Counted from the first letter of the stretch, positions 43,856 to 54,099 are shown. The stretch is DNA of 64,000 nt from UBA1672 sp963977495 (GCA_963977495.1 CAXBOT010000005.1:1-64000), one strand, 5' to 3'. Translations and numbers: made by a program. The notes: a model not told the origin generated them from the letters alone.

Positions 43856-45060
43856 ACATACTGCCCCGCGCACCAGCCCGATGACCATGCCCATTGGAAA
43901 TTGTGCCCGCCCAGATGGCCCGTGACATCCAGAACCTCACCGATGAAATAAAGCCCCTGCGCTTTTTTGGCTTCGAAGGTTTTGGATGAAACATCATCCG
44001 TATCCACGCCGCCCAATGTCACCTCTGCCGTTCTATAGCCTTCGCTGCCCTTGGGTTTGATCTGCCACTTTGAAACCAGATCCGCGATGATCTGCAATTT
44101 CTTATCCGATAAATCGGCAATGCGCAGGTCATAGGTGCTCATTTCTGCAACCAATATCGCAATGCGCGCAGGTAAAAACTCCGACAAGACGGTACGCAAC
44201 ATTTGTTTGGGTTGCTTATCGCGCGCGCGTTTCAAAAGCGCGAGCACATCCGTATCAGGCGATAAATTCACGCAAATCTTTGCGCCCTCATCCCAATAAG
44301 ACGACACTTGCAAAATAGACGGGCCGGACAGGCCGCGATGGGTGAAGAGCAACCCCTCACGAAACGCGCCATCACCGCAGGACACGCGGGCATCAACTGA
44401 CACCCCCGAAAGCTCTTTGGTTTTCACCAGCAGATCCTCTTCAAATGTCAGGGGCACAAGGGCGGCGCGGGGGGGGATAATATTCAGCCCGAATTGCTTC
44501 GCCAGTTCATAGCCAAAGTTGCTCGCGCCGATTTTGGGAATGGATAAACCACCGCTGGCGATCACAAGGCTTTCACAGGAAAATGCGCCCTTATCCGTTT
44601 TCAGCACATAGCCGCTTTCGCCTTTTGCGATGTCAGCGACCTTCGTGCCGAGATAGAATTGCCCCTCATGGTTTTCAAAGCCGAAACGTAGCATATCAAT
44701 TATATCACTTGCCGAATGGTCGCAGAATAACTGGCCGCGCGCATTTTCATTGCCTGTTTTTTCATCATGCGCCTTCTCATGATAGGCAATATCATGCGCT
44801 TCCACCAAGGCAATAAAATCATGCTGGTCGAACCGCTTTAACGCGGATTTACAAAAATGCACATTGCGCGATAGGAAGTTTTGAGGAGAGCAATATAGAT
44901 TCGTAAAATTGCTTCGCCCACCCCCTGAAATACGGATTTTTTCACCTATTTTTTGGGTATGCTCAATAATGCAAACGCTGCGCCCACGCTTGGCGGCCTC
45001 CCAACCACACATAAGGCCTGCCGCCCCCGCACCGATCACTATGACATCGAAGTTATTCAT
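43852..45060 (-). CDS. HI0933-family FAD-dependent oxidoreductase
   Basis: This 402-residue flavoprotein has the FAD loop VIVIGAGAAGLMCGWEAAKR, the second FAD motif region SCESLVIASGGLSIPKIGAS, and the C-terminal KKAQGLYFIGEVLDVTGHLG typical of the HI0933/YhiN family. The cytosolic reaction of this family is not known. It starts 8 bases inside the end of the acyltransferase gene, so the two are probably translationally coupled. Its own stop codon overlaps the SulP gene end by 4 bases. Confidence 0.9.
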   Translation of the reverse strand: MNNFDVIVIGAGAAGLMCGWEAAKRGRSVCIIEHTQKIGEKIRISGGGRSNFTNLYCSPQNFLSRNVHFCKSALKRFDQHDFIALVEAHDIAYHEKAHDEKTGNENARGQLFCDHSASDIIDMLRFGFENHEGQFYLGTKVADIAKGESGYVLKTDKGAFSCESLVIASGGLSIPKIGASNFGYELAKQFGLNIIPPRAALVPLTFEEDLLVKTKELSGVSVDARVSCGDGAFREGLLFTHRGLSGPSILQVSSYWDEGAKICVNLSPDTDVLALLKRARDKQPKQMLRTVLSEFLPARIAILVAEMSTYDLRIADLSDKKLQIIADLVSKWQIKPKGSEGYRTAEVTLGGVDTDDVSSKTFEAKKAQGLYFIGEVLDVTGHLGGHNFQWAWSSGWCAGQYV

Positions 45061-46945
45061 CTTGGTCGGCTTTCATAAACTCTTTAAATGGCAGAATAAG
45101 GTGCTGCGCACCGTGAATATTCAAATGGTTCTTATCCATATACAAGAAACGCCCTGCCGCATCGTAGGGTGGATCTAAATACAGCGCTGCATCAAAATAC
45201 GATACCCCTAAATCACGCAACATCGGAATAAAGACACTCTTCGTTTTTTCTAAGATCTCGGCGTTATATGCTTCATCAAATTCCCGGCATGTTTCGGCAT
45301 CATTTTTTGGGAAAATAGCCGTCATCAATAAATGGCCACGCACGAAACAATGATTGGGGTTTTCGGCAAATTCATTGACAGCACCAAGGAAAACCGTTTG
45401 TTTACCAAATGCCTTAATGCGCATCAAACTACGTTTTTCATTATCAGACCCTTTAGGAAATCTCTGCGCAAGAAACACATATTGTATAGCTTTATCCTGT
45501 TCTAATGTTGTGAAAAAATTATCCGATAATTCTTCACAATATGTATCGCGCTTCCCGTTTTTAAAGCGCGCACCATCATTTTCCTGCCACGTCCTACAAG
45601 CACCACGCATGAAAATGCGCGTCGTTAATCCGTTCTCTTGCGCCCATGCCAGAACAGTCGGAATATAGTGAGAAGCATGAGAATCACCGCTTAAAATCAC
45701 CTCATACCCGTCCTTATTCGGACCAATAATGCAAGAATCATCATACGCACCGCCCTCATCAGAACATGTTTTGACCCATTGATTTGGGTCTGTAATATCC
45801 GCATCCAAACTTTGTGTAATACGCCAACTCGATTGCGCGTGCTTTTTCAAAACATTAGATCCAACAATAAGGGTAACCATTGTTAAAACGCCGACCACGA
45901 TAATTGTCCAAGGCCGCCAGCGGCAATAACGCGTTGTGCATTCCACAAGATAATAAGACAAAACCGCCACGACAAAAGAAGCCGTGCTCAAGCCGATTTG
46001 CGCAAGGAACGATAAGTCCTGCGCGAAATATCCCTTATAAAAAATAATCAAAGGCCAATGCCATAGATACAGCGAATATGAAATCAACCCTATAAAAACA
46101 ACCCACCGCATTGATAAAGCGCGATGCACAAAACTTTGAGTATCCAAACCACTGTAAATAATCAAAGCGGCGCCAAGGCAAGGAAACAAAGCATTTAACC
46201 CCGGAAAATGCGCCGCATTCAAAAATATCATGCCGTACCCGATTAAAGCGCAGCCTAAAACCGCCAAGTAAGGGGCGAATTTTTTAGCGCGCGGTACAAT
46301 ATCAAATGCCAATATACCGCCAATCGCCAATTCCCAAGCGCGGGCATGCAACATATAAAAAGCCTGCATCATATCAGTGCGCACCAAATACTCGCTTAAC
46401 GCAAGACTACTGATGCCAATCAAAATAATAAGGATATAGGCTTTCTTAATCGGCAAAAATCTATTAGAAACCAAAAGCAAGAACGGCCAAACCAGATAAA
46501 ACTGCTCCTCCACACCTAATGACCATGTATGCAGCAACGCGGCTGATTGCGCGGATGTGTCAAAATAATCCAATTCATTGACAAAAAAGAAATTAGAAAT
46601 TTGCCCCGCGGCCATACGCAAGGAAGTCAGATGATAACCAAAAGCCTCTGGTGGCAACATGACAATTGCAATGGCAGAGGTCATAACCAGCATCACGAAA
46701 AGTGCAGGGAAAATGCGCTTCACCCGCCGCGCATAAAAATTGGTAAGGGAAAACGTGCCTGCCCCAATTTCACGCTGAATAATGTTTGTAATCAGATAAC
46801 CGGAAATGACAAAGAAAATATCTACGCCAATAAAACCGCCGCCCAAAAACGGCACATCGAGATGAAATAAAAGAACCGCTAAAACGGCAATCGCGCGCAG
46901 ACCGTCAATGTGCGGAATATAATGTTTTGATTTTACGGTTGTCAT
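45053..46945 (-). CDS. OafA-like O-acyltransferase with SGNH domain
   Basis: This 630-residue membrane enzyme probably acylates a surface polysaccharide. The acyltransferase-3 half spans about residues 1-370: HIDGLRAIAVLAVLLFHLD, GGFIGVDIFFVISGYLIT and about ten TM helices. The periplasmic SGNH half follows, with the catalytic Ser in VILSGDSHASHY and the D-x2-H end in MDKNHLNIHG. AAGGA lies 10 bases before ATG 46945, so the frame from 46999 is rejected. It shares its transcript with the FAD oxidoreductase gene downstream. Confidence 0.92.
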   Translation of the reverse strand: MTTVKSKHYIPHIDGLRAIAVLAVLLFHLDVPFLGGGFIGVDIFFVISGYLITNIIQREIGAGTFSLTNFYARRVKRIFPALFVMLVMTSAIAIVMLPPEAFGYHLTSLRMAAGQISNFFFVNELDYFDTSAQSAALLHTWSLGVEEQFYLVWPFLLLVSNRFLPIKKAYILIILIGISSLALSEYLVRTDMMQAFYMLHARAWELAIGGILAFDIVPRAKKFAPYLAVLGCALIGYGMIFLNAAHFPGLNALFPCLGAALIIYSGLDTQSFVHRALSMRWVVFIGLISYSLYLWHWPLIIFYKGYFAQDLSFLAQIGLSTASFVVAVLSYYLVECTTRYCRWRPWTIIVVGVLTMVTLIVGSNVLKKHAQSSWRITQSLDADITDPNQWVKTCSDEGGAYDDSCIIGPNKDGYEVILSGDSHASHYIPTVLAWAQENGLTTRIFMRGACRTWQENDGARFKNGKRDTYCEELSDNFFTTLEQDKAIQYVFLAQRFPKGSDNEKRSLMRIKAFGKQTVFLGAVNEFAENPNHCFVRGHLLMTAIFPKNDAETCREFDEAYNAEILEKTKSVFIPMLRDLGVSYFDAALYLDPPYDAAGRFLYMDKNHLNIHGAQHLILPFKEFMKADQDE

Positions 46946-47028
46946 CGTGACGGTTTCCTTTGCAAAGAACAGTTTTATATGTATAAATGCAGCTCTCAAA
47001 GTACTAATTTAACGAGGAACGCAATACG

Positions 47029-47928
47029 ATGAGCGATCAACAGCCTTCACAAAACATCATGAACATAAAAATTGGCCTTGCCGAAATGCTGAAGGGTGGC
47101 GTCATTATGGACGTTGTCACAGCCGAGCAAGCCAAAATCGCCGAAGATGCAGGCGCGATTGCCGTTATGGCATTGGAACGCGTACCATCGGACATCCGAA
47201 AGGCCGGCGGCGTTGCCCGTATGAGCCCGCCGGACATTATCGAAAGTGTTATGAAGGCCGTATCCATTCCTGTTATGGCGAAATGTCGTATCGGTCACTT
47301 TGCAGAGGCGCAACTTCTACAAGAAATGGGTGTTGATTACATTGATGAATCAGAGGTTCTGACCCCTGCGGATGAAGAATATCATATCAATAAGCAAAAT
47401 TTTAAAGTCCCGTTTGTCTGCGGCGCGAAAAACCTTGGTGAAGCCTTACGCCGTATCGGCGAAGGTGCTGCGCTGATGCGTACAAAAGGTGAGCCGGGCA
47501 CGGGAAACATCGTTGAGGCCGTGCGCCACATGCGCCGCATCAACGCGGAAATCAAGCGCGTTTGTAACATTGACGAAGCCGAGCTTATGACTTTGGCACG
47601 CGAAATGGGCGCGCCTTTTGAATTGCTGAAACTCGTTCGTAAAGAAGGCAAATTGCCTGTGCCTAACTTTGCCGCCGGCGGTATTGCAACACCTGCGGAT
47701 GCCGCAATTTGTATGCAACTGGGCGCGGAAACAGTCTTTGTTGGTTCCGGTATTTTCAAAAGCGACAATCCTGACAAATTCGCCAAAGCCATCGTGAAAG
47801 CAACAGCGCATTACGATGACCCTGCGATTGTCCTTCAAGCCTCAAAAGAGCTTGGCGGCGTTGCGATGCGCGGTACGGAGATCAGTGAAATTGATGAGCC
47901 GATGCTGATGGCTAATCGGGGCTGGTAA
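47029..47928 (+). CDS. pdxS: Pyridoxal 5'-phosphate synthase, synthase subunit
   Basis: PdxS makes pyridoxal phosphate from ribose 5-phosphate, glyceraldehyde 3-phosphate and ammonia in the DXP-independent route. The 299-residue (beta/alpha)8 protein has IGLAEMLKGGVIMDVV, VMAKCRIGHFAEAQLLQ with catalytic Lys, and DYIDESEVLTPADEEYHI. It is followed not by pdxT directly but by an opposite-strand CHAP gene, with pdxT 690 bases further on. AGGA precedes the start. Confidence 0.97.
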   Translation: MSDQQPSQNIMNIKIGLAEMLKGGVIMDVVTAEQAKIAEDAGAIAVMALERVPSDIRKAGGVARMSPPDIIESVMKAVSIPVMAKCRIGHFAEAQLLQEMGVDYIDESEVLTPADEEYHINKQNFKVPFVCGAKNLGEALRRIGEGAALMRTKGEPGTGNIVEAVRHMRRINAEIKRVCNIDEAELMTLAREMGAPFELLKLVRKEGKLPVPNFAAGGIATPADAAICMQLGAETVFVGSGIFKSDNPDKFAKAIVKATAHYDDPAIVLQASKELGGVAMRGTEISEIDEPMLMANRGW

Positions 47929-47970
47929 CAGTAAACCCACCTTAAACCATTACTTATTTTGGCGACGCCT

Positions 47971-48474
47971 TTATGACGGGTAAATAAACCCTGATGCGAT
48001 ATAAGGCGAGCCATACGCATTGGTATGGTAATTCCAGAACCGCGCGCGCGTCCAATCGTTATTGGGCGAAACATCTTCAACGCGCATACGTTCATAAATC
48101 ATAGAACGGCTGGCGCGATCACTGCCCCAATTGCTGTGCGTGACCTCAATCGTGCGGGAATTGATAACGCGCTTTACGACCGACACATGCCCATAACGCA
48201 GGCGTGATGATTTGGATAAAACGAACACCGCCCCGACCTTTGGCATATTTGATCGGTTATAATGCCCCGCCGCCTGCGCCCACCATGTATGCGCATCACC
48301 ATGTATGCCAATGCCGGAAACATCCCGCGCATAGGGTACGCAACTGATCGGCTTGGTGACATGATAACCCGCGGCGTTGCTTGAGGAAAATTTCCCTGAT
48401 CCGCCCCCACCGCATCCCGACAAAATAACGGCGGTGATCATGCATAGAAATAATGTAAAAAAGTGACGCGTCAT
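47971..48474 (-). CDS. CHAP-domain lipoprotein
   Basis: This is a 167-residue amidase/peptidase-type protein. A lipoprotein signal peptide ends at ILSGC, followed by GGGGSG, and the CHAP domain has the catalytic Cys in SCVPYARDVSG and His in LRYGHVSVVKR. CHAP enzymes cut peptidoglycan stems or cross-links; as a lipoprotein it would face the periplasm. The frame is open from 48642, but the lipobox sets the start at ATG 48474, with AGGG close by. It lies on the opposite strand between pdxS and pdxT, and its 3' end is 43 bases from pdxS. Confidence 0.87.
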   Translation of the reverse strand: MTRHFFTLFLCMITAVILSGCGGGGSGKFSSSNAAGYHVTKPISCVPYARDVSGIGIHGDAHTWWAQAAGHYNRSNMPKVGAVFVLSKSSRLRYGHVSVVKRVINSRTIEVTHSNWGSDRASRSMIYERMRVEDVSPNNDWTRARFWNYHTNAYGSPYIASGFIYPS

Positions 48475-48619
48475 TAACCCTGCTTTTGTGCTATCAAAAC
48501 TCATCCCACATTGCGCCATATTTGATACGCTCATGCAACCTTCGAATAAAAAAAGCCCAGCTTGCATTTTAGAATAAGCATTGATAAGACAAAACATACA
48601 TTTAAGAAAAGTTCTAAAC

Positions 48620-49180
48620 ATGACACAGACACATCCAACCATCGGCGTTCTCGCCCTTCAAGGCGCGGTCAAGCCACATCAGGCACATATCGAGGCCTGC
48701 GGCGCGCAATTCAAGGCCGTCAAAACAGCGCAAGACTTTGAGAGTGTCGATGCCTTTATCCTGCCGGGCGGGGAAAGCACGACCATGCTCAAACTGATTG
48801 GAAATTTCGGCCTTTGGGATGTGCTGGTCGATCAATTTCAGAAAAAGCCTGTCTGGGGGATTTGCGCCGGCTCTATCTTACTGGCAAAAACCGTCACCAA
48901 CCCTGCACAAAAGTCATTCGGATTGCTCCCCATGACCGTAGAGCGCAACGGCTATGGCAGACAATTAGACAGTCACCACAGCGCCATTAACGGATATACG
49001 GTATCCTTCATTCGCGCCCCGATCATCAAAGACATAGCGCAGGACGTAACCATTTTAGCCACGCATGAAGACGCGCCTGTCTGGGTTCAAAAAGACAAAA
49101 TCATGGCGACCACCTTCCACCCCGAACTCACCATGGATTATCCCTCACCCATGCACAAAGCCTTTATAGACTTGATATAA
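48620..49180 (+). CDS. pdxT: Pyridoxal 5'-phosphate synthase, glutaminase subunit
   Basis: PdxT releases ammonia from glutamine for PdxS. The 186-residue class I glutaminase has GVLALQGAVKPHQAHI, the FILPGGESTTML oxyanion region, WGICAGSILLAK with the nucleophilic Cys, and FHPELT with His/Glu. ATG 48620 starts the family N-terminus; the frame from 48581 would add 13 unmatched residues. The CHAP lipoprotein gene lies upstream on the other strand, so pdxT needs its own promoter, which I could not place. Confidence 0.95.
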   Translation: MTQTHPTIGVLALQGAVKPHQAHIEACGAQFKAVKTAQDFESVDAFILPGGESTTMLKLIGNFGLWDVLVDQFQKKPVWGICAGSILLAKTVTNPAQKSFGLLPMTVERNGYGRQLDSHHSAINGYTVSFIRAPIIKDIAQDVTILATHEDAPVWVQKDKIMATTFHPELTMDYPSPMHKAFIDLI

Positions 49181-49285
49181 CAATAAAAAAATGGCGCGCC
49201 GTGTCGTATTTTATTGCCCAAATAAACTCGGCATGTTAAAAAAAACGGCTTATTTATCATAATTAATATTTGAAAGAGCTTTTTC

Positions 49286-50629
49286 ATGGAACCATTTACA
49301 ATCGGCAGCATTGGCTTCGGCATCGTCGTCTTTATCGCGATAACCATCATCACCGCCCTGTTCTTACGGCGCGTTGTTCCCACCAATGAAGTGCATATTG
49401 TCCAGTCCACAAAACACACACGCTCCTATGGTAAAGACACGACAAACGGCAACACCTATTACGAATGGCCGTTCTGGATTCCGGTTTTTGGTATCACCAA
49501 AATCGTTATGCCGGTTTCTGTTTTCGATATTCAATTGACCGCATACGAAGCCTATGACGTTGGCCGCGTGCCTTTTGTTGTTGATATCGTGGCCTTCTTT
49601 CGCATTGCCGACAGTAACATTTCCGCCCAGCGCGTAGAGAGCTTTCGCGAATTGGAAACACAGCTTCTATCCATCGTGCAGGGCGCGGTGCGTACCATTT
49701 TGGCCTCACATGATATCGACAAAATCATGTTAGAGCGTAGCATTTACGGCGAACAATTCACCGAAGCCGTTAAAGATCAACTCAAAAGCTGGGGCGTAGT
49801 TCCGGTTAAAAACATCGAATTAATGGATATCCGCGACGCTGCGGAAAACCGCGTTGTGCACAACATCATGGAAAAGAAAAAATCCCTGATCGAAATGCAA
49901 AGTCGTATGGAAGTTGCCGACAACATCAAAAATGCGGAAATCGCAGAGATCGATGCCCGCCGCGAACGCGACATCCGTAACGAGCAAGCCCAACAGGCCG
50001 TTGGTGAGCGCACAGCCGAAAAAGTCAAAGTCGTTGGAATCGCCAATGAAAATGCACAGCAGGACATTAAAGAGCAACAACGTGTCACCAAAGAAAAAGA
50101 AATGGCCGTTATTAAAGTAAATGACGTACAGCGCGCCGAGATTACCAAAGACATGAACGTTGTTAAAGCTGATGAAGACAAACAAACAACCATCCTACGC
50201 GCCGAAGGTGACCTGCAAGCAAAGATCAAAGAAGCCGAAGGGATCAAGGTTGAAGGGGAGGCCAGAGCCGACGCCGAGCGCGCCATGCAACTTGCCCCTG
50301 TCGAAGCGCAAATCGTCCTCGCCAAGGAAATCGGTGAGAATGAAGGCTATCAGCAATATCTATTGGGTATTGAAAATATCGGCGCTTATAAAATCGTTGG
50401 TATCGAACAAGCCGAAGCGCTCAAAGTATCTGACATCAAGATCATCGCCAACACAGGCGACCCTGTCACAGGTATGAATAATGTCATGGATCTGTTCACA
50501 GCCAAGGGCGGCACAAATATGAGCGCCATGTTAGAAGGTCTTGCCCAATCAGACCAAGGACAGGCTTTGTTGGACAAATACGGGGTTAAAATCAAAAAAA
50601 CACCCCCCGTTTTTGATAAAGACGAATAG
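49286..50629 (+). CDS. SPFH/band-7 (flotillin-like) protein
   Basis: This 447-residue protein has an N-terminal membrane segment IGFGIVVFIAITIITALFL, a SPFH domain at about 30-220 (AYEAYDVGRVPFVVDIVAFF), and a long charged coiled coil at about 220-350 rich in Glu and Lys (NAEIAEIDARRERDIRNEQA). Such proteins form membrane-bound oligomeric rings at microdomains. The C-terminus (SAMLEGLAQSDQGQALLDKY) is family-like. AAGAG lies about 8 bases before the ATG. It is separate from thrC by 63 bases. Confidence 0.88.
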   Translation: MEPFTIGSIGFGIVVFIAITIITALFLRRVVPTNEVHIVQSTKHTRSYGKDTTNGNTYYEWPFWIPVFGITKIVMPVSVFDIQLTAYEAYDVGRVPFVVDIVAFFRIADSNISAQRVESFRELETQLLSIVQGAVRTILASHDIDKIMLERSIYGEQFTEAVKDQLKSWGVVPVKNIELMDIRDAAENRVVHNIMEKKKSLIEMQSRMEVADNIKNAEIAEIDARRERDIRNEQAQQAVGERTAEKVKVVGIANENAQQDIKEQQRVTKEKEMAVIKVNDVQRAEITKDMNVVKADEDKQTTILRAEGDLQAKIKEAEGIKVEGEARADAERAMQLAPVEAQIVLAKEIGENEGYQQYLLGIENIGAYKIVGIEQAEALKVSDIKIIANTGDPVTGMNNVMDLFTAKGGTNMSAMLEGLAQSDQGQALLDKYGVKIKKTPPVFDKDE

Positions 50630-50692
50630 TTTGCAAAAATAGCGCAGCGAGTCTGATTGACTTCAATCACAAAACTTTCTAAGACTGCTTTG

Positions 50693-52099
50693 ATGATACG
50701 TTATATTTCCACACGCGGCGGGGGGCAGCCCCAGACATTTGAACAAGTCCTCTTAAGCGGGCTTGCGCCTGATGGCGGTTTATATGTGCCCGAAAGCTGG
50801 CCGCACATTGATCTGGACGCCCTCAAGGGGAAATCCTATACCGAAATCGCGGAAATCGTAATGTATCCCTTCGTTGAGGGCTGCATCGAGCGCGCCGATT
50901 TCAAACAGATCATCGCCGAAACATACGGCGCGGCGGTCTTCCGTGATAAAGACGTCACCCCGCTTCACCCGCTTAAAGACAATATCTATGTGATGGAGCA
51001 ATTCCACGGCCCGACGATTGCGTTTAAAGACGTTGCGCTGCAATTGCTCGGGCGGTTGTTCGATCATGTCTTAAGCAAGCAAAATAAACGCATCACCATC
51101 GTTGGCGCGACCAGCGGCGACACAGGATCAGCGGCGATTGAAGGCTGCCTTGCCTGCGATAACATCGACATTTTCATTTTGCACCCAAAGGGGCGCGTAT
51201 CAGATGTTCAGCGCAAACAAATGACCACCATTGACGCGCCAAACGTGCACAACATCGCGCTGGACGGTACATTTGATGATTGCCAGAATATGGTCAAGGC
51301 CATGTTCAATGATGAAGATTTCCGCAATGCAATCCATCTCTCCGCTGTGAATTCCATCAACTGGGCGCGGATTATGGCGCAGATTGTGTACTATTTCACA
51401 TGCAGCCTGAAACTGGGCGCGCCGGAAAAGGATGTTTCCTTTGTTGTGCCGACAGGGAATTTCGGCAATGTCTTTGCCGCCTATTGCGCGCAAAATATGG
51501 GCTTACCCATTAAATATTTGAGCGTCTCAAGCAATAAAAACGACATTCTGACACGCTTTTTCGAAAGCGGCGCAATGACGCTTGGCGATGCGCATGCCAC
51601 CATCAGCCCATCCATGGATATCCAAATCTCCAGCAATTTTGAACGCTATTTGTTTGACCTTATGGATCGTGACGCAGACCGCCTCGCCGCTCTGATGAAC
51701 AGCTTCAAGGACACAGGCGATATCGCGGTCAGTGACGCGCATCTGCAAAAAGCACGCGCGCAATTTGAATCCAATCGCACCGATGACGCAGAAACGCTTG
51801 ATTTGATTAAGGAAACTTACGACCAAACAGGCTACATCCTTGATCCGCATACAGCCGTGGGGATGAAAGGCGCGAAGCAACTCGCCGCCAAGGAAAAGGG
51901 CGCGATTGTCCTGCTCGCCACCGCGCATCCTGCCAAATTCCCTGACGCCGTGCAGCAAGCCATCGGCCTGCGTCCCGCGCTCCCCGATCACCTCGCCGAC
52001 CTGTTTGAGCGCAAGGAAATCATGACCGAGCAACCCAATGATCTCCCCCGCGTCATGGCCTATGTGAAGGCACATACACGGGCGGTCGACGCACATTAA
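50693..52099 (+). CDS. thrC: Threonine synthase
   Basis: ThrC converts O-phosphohomoserine to threonine with PLP. The 468-residue protein opens MIRYISTRGGGQPQTFEQVL, has LAPDGGLYVPESWP, the PLP lysine in FHGPTIAFKDVALQ, and TSGDTGSAAIEGC. The length matches the longer bacterial ThrC. The frame is open from TTG 50657, but the ATG 50693 start is preferred because it begins the family N-terminus. The M16 peptidase follows 65 bases later, as in many alphaproteobacteria. Confidence 0.96.
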   Translation: MIRYISTRGGGQPQTFEQVLLSGLAPDGGLYVPESWPHIDLDALKGKSYTEIAEIVMYPFVEGCIERADFKQIIAETYGAAVFRDKDVTPLHPLKDNIYVMEQFHGPTIAFKDVALQLLGRLFDHVLSKQNKRITIVGATSGDTGSAAIEGCLACDNIDIFILHPKGRVSDVQRKQMTTIDAPNVHNIALDGTFDDCQNMVKAMFNDEDFRNAIHLSAVNSINWARIMAQIVYYFTCSLKLGAPEKDVSFVVPTGNFGNVFAAYCAQNMGLPIKYLSVSSNKNDILTRFFESGAMTLGDAHATISPSMDIQISSNFERYLFDLMDRDADRLAALMNSFKDTGDIAVSDAHLQKARAQFESNRTDDAETLDLIKETYDQTGYILDPHTAVGMKGAKQLAAKEKGAIVLLATAHPAKFPDAVQQAIGLRPALPDHLADLFERKEIMTEQPNDLPRVMAYVKAHTRAVDAH

Positions 52100-52164
52100 G
52101 AAAAGCGCCCCTCACATAAAATAATAACTTTGCATCTTTCGAAAATAATCTATATTCAATCCTC

Positions 52165-53427
52165 ATGAGTTCTATAAAAATAACAACACTTCCTAATGGT
52201 CTGCGTGTCGTAACAGACGTTGTCCCCTCAGTCGAGAGCGTTGCTGTCGGCGTTTGGGCGGGCGTTGGCACGCGCAATGAAAATCTGAGCATCAACGGTG
52301 CGGCGCATATGGTTGAACATATGCTGTTTAAGGGCACAAAAACCCGTGATGCCAAAACCATCGCCGAGGTGATCGAAGATGTTGGCGGGCACATGAACGC
52401 CTATACCAGCCGCGAGATTACCAGCTATCACATCCATTTGCTTAAGGAGGATTTATTCCTCGCGCTGGATGTGTTGAGCGATATGGTTCAAAACTCGATC
52501 ATGCCCGATGATGAGATCGAGCGCGAACGCGGCGTAATTATGCAAGAAATCGGCATGTGCCACGATACGCCTGACGATATTGTTTTCGATCATTATTTTG
52601 AAACCGCCTATCCCAAGCAAGCGTTAGGCGCACCGATTTTAGGCACAAACGACATTATCGCGCATATGCGCCGTGATGCGCTGATGGGCTATGTTGAGCA
52701 ATTCTACACCCCTGCGCGGCTGGCTGTGTGTGCGAGCGGTAACCTCGATCACGATACATTCGTTCAGGCCGTAGAACAAAAATTCAAAGCACTACCCGAA
52801 GATCAGGGCGATAACAAAAAAACCGCCGATTATAAGGGCGGCGAAATTCGTGAAGTCCGCGATCTGGAACAAAGCCATATCGTTCTTGGCTTTCAGGGTA
52901 TCCCGCGTCTTGACGATGATTATTATGGCGCGCAAATTCTGGCCACCATTCTGGGCAGCGGTATGTCATCGCGCCTGTTTCAAGAGGTGCGTGAAAAACG
53001 CGGCCTCGTCTATTCAATCTACGGCTTTCATTCATCCTATACAGATGACGGACAGTTTGGCGTTTACGCCGGAACGGGCCCTGACAAATTGCCTGAACTG
53101 ATTCCCGTTATTTGTGATGAAATCATGAAAATCGGCACGACCATTACCGAAGAAGAGCTGGCGCGCGCAAAAGCGCAACTGCGTTCCTCCACATTGATGG
53201 CGCGTGAATCGATGATGAGCCGCGCTGACCAGCATGCCAAAGGTGTTTTGTTACGCGGACGCATCCGCACACCGGAAGAGGTTATAAAATCAATCAATGC
53301 TGTGGAAATTCAATCATTAGAGCGCATCGCAAAACAAGTCTTTTCAACCAGCCCGACACTCGCGGCGCTTGGCCCGTTAGGGCAGCTTGAAAGTTTTGAT
53401 AAAATCAAAGAAAGACTTGCGGCCTAA
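52165..53427 (+). CDS. M16 family zinc peptidase (mitochondrial-processing-peptidase-like)
   Basis: This 420-residue peptidase has the inverted zinc motif in MVEHMLFKGT (HxxEH in AHMVEHM) and the downstream Glu in ERERGVIMQEIGM. The second half is the usual non-catalytic partner fold, with AKGVLLRGRIRTPEEV. It lies in the thrC / M16 order common in alphaproteobacteria and may process small peptides in the cytosol or periplasm; no signal peptide is visible. The start ATG has only a weak upstream site. Confidence 0.93.
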   Translation: MSSIKITTLPNGLRVVTDVVPSVESVAVGVWAGVGTRNENLSINGAAHMVEHMLFKGTKTRDAKTIAEVIEDVGGHMNAYTSREITSYHIHLLKEDLFLALDVLSDMVQNSIMPDDEIERERGVIMQEIGMCHDTPDDIVFDHYFETAYPKQALGAPILGTNDIIAHMRRDALMGYVEQFYTPARLAVCASGNLDHDTFVQAVEQKFKALPEDQGDNKKTADYKGGEIREVRDLEQSHIVLGFQGIPRLDDDYYGAQILATILGSGMSSRLFQEVREKRGLVYSIYGFHSSYTDDGQFGVYAGTGPDKLPELIPVICDEIMKIGTTITEEELARAKAQLRSSTLMARESMMSRADQHAKGVLLRGRIRTPEEVIKSINAVEIQSLERIAKQVFSTSPTLAALGPLGQLESFDKIKERLAA

Positions 53428-53440
53428 GCCAGAGCAGCGC

Positions 53441-54025
53441 CTATGCATTACCCGACATTGCAGACAACATACCCGGATCAATACCAAGCTTATTGACCGC
53501 TTGCGTCCATTTATCATCAGGATCACCGCCAAAGACAAGATCAGGATCAGAATCAACCACGAGCCATGCATTTTGTTGCAGTTCAAAATCGAGTTGCCCC
53601 GCATCCCATCCGGCATAACCCAATACAAACATTAAATTTTCAGGTTTATTACCGCCGCTGGCGATATCCTTCAACGCGTCGACTGTCCCCGTTACGCCAT
53701 AAGATTTATTGATTTTCATCGTATCATCGCGGGAGAAATCGCCCGAATGCAGTAAAAATCCACGCGCCGTTTCCACAGGGCCGCCATACATGACGGGCAA
53801 ATCAAGCTTTTGAAAATCGACCTTAATATCTGATTCCAATTTAAGCTGATCAACAAGGTCGTTAAATTCAACACTGGGCATGATGTGGTTCACCACCAAC
53901 CCCATTGCGCCCTCTTCATCATGGGCGCAGACAAAAATAACCGCGCGATGAAACCGTGGATCGCCCAAAGAAGGCATCGCAAGAAGAAGTTTGCCGGTTA
54001 AGTAATTATTTTTGTTGTTGTCCAC
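53441..54025 (-). CDS. YqgE/AlgH family protein
   Basis: This 194-residue cytosolic protein starts with GTG (54025), preceded by AGGGGG at good spacing. Family marks are LTGKLLLAMPSLGDPRFHRAVIFVCAHDEEGAMGLVVN and VMYGGPVETARGFLLHS and GYAGWDAGQLDFELQQNAWL. Function is not established, although AlgH affects alginate control in Pseudomonas. It converges on the M16 peptidase with a 13-base gap. Confidence 0.93.
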   Translation of the reverse strand: MDNNKNNYLTGKLLLAMPSLGDPRFHRAVIFVCAHDEEGAMGLVVNHIMPSVEFNDLVDQLKLESDIKVDFQKLDLPVMYGGPVETARGFLLHSGDFSRDDTMKINKSYGVTGTVDALKDIASGGNKPENLMFVLGYAGWDAGQLDFELQQNAWLVVDSDPDLVFGGDPDDKWTQAVNKLGIDPGMLSAMSGNA

Positions 54026-54099
54026 GTTTATCGCCCCCTTTTTCTTATGTTCCTATAGTGACACAGAATGAAAACCCTAATCAAGTTTCCTAAAGGTTA

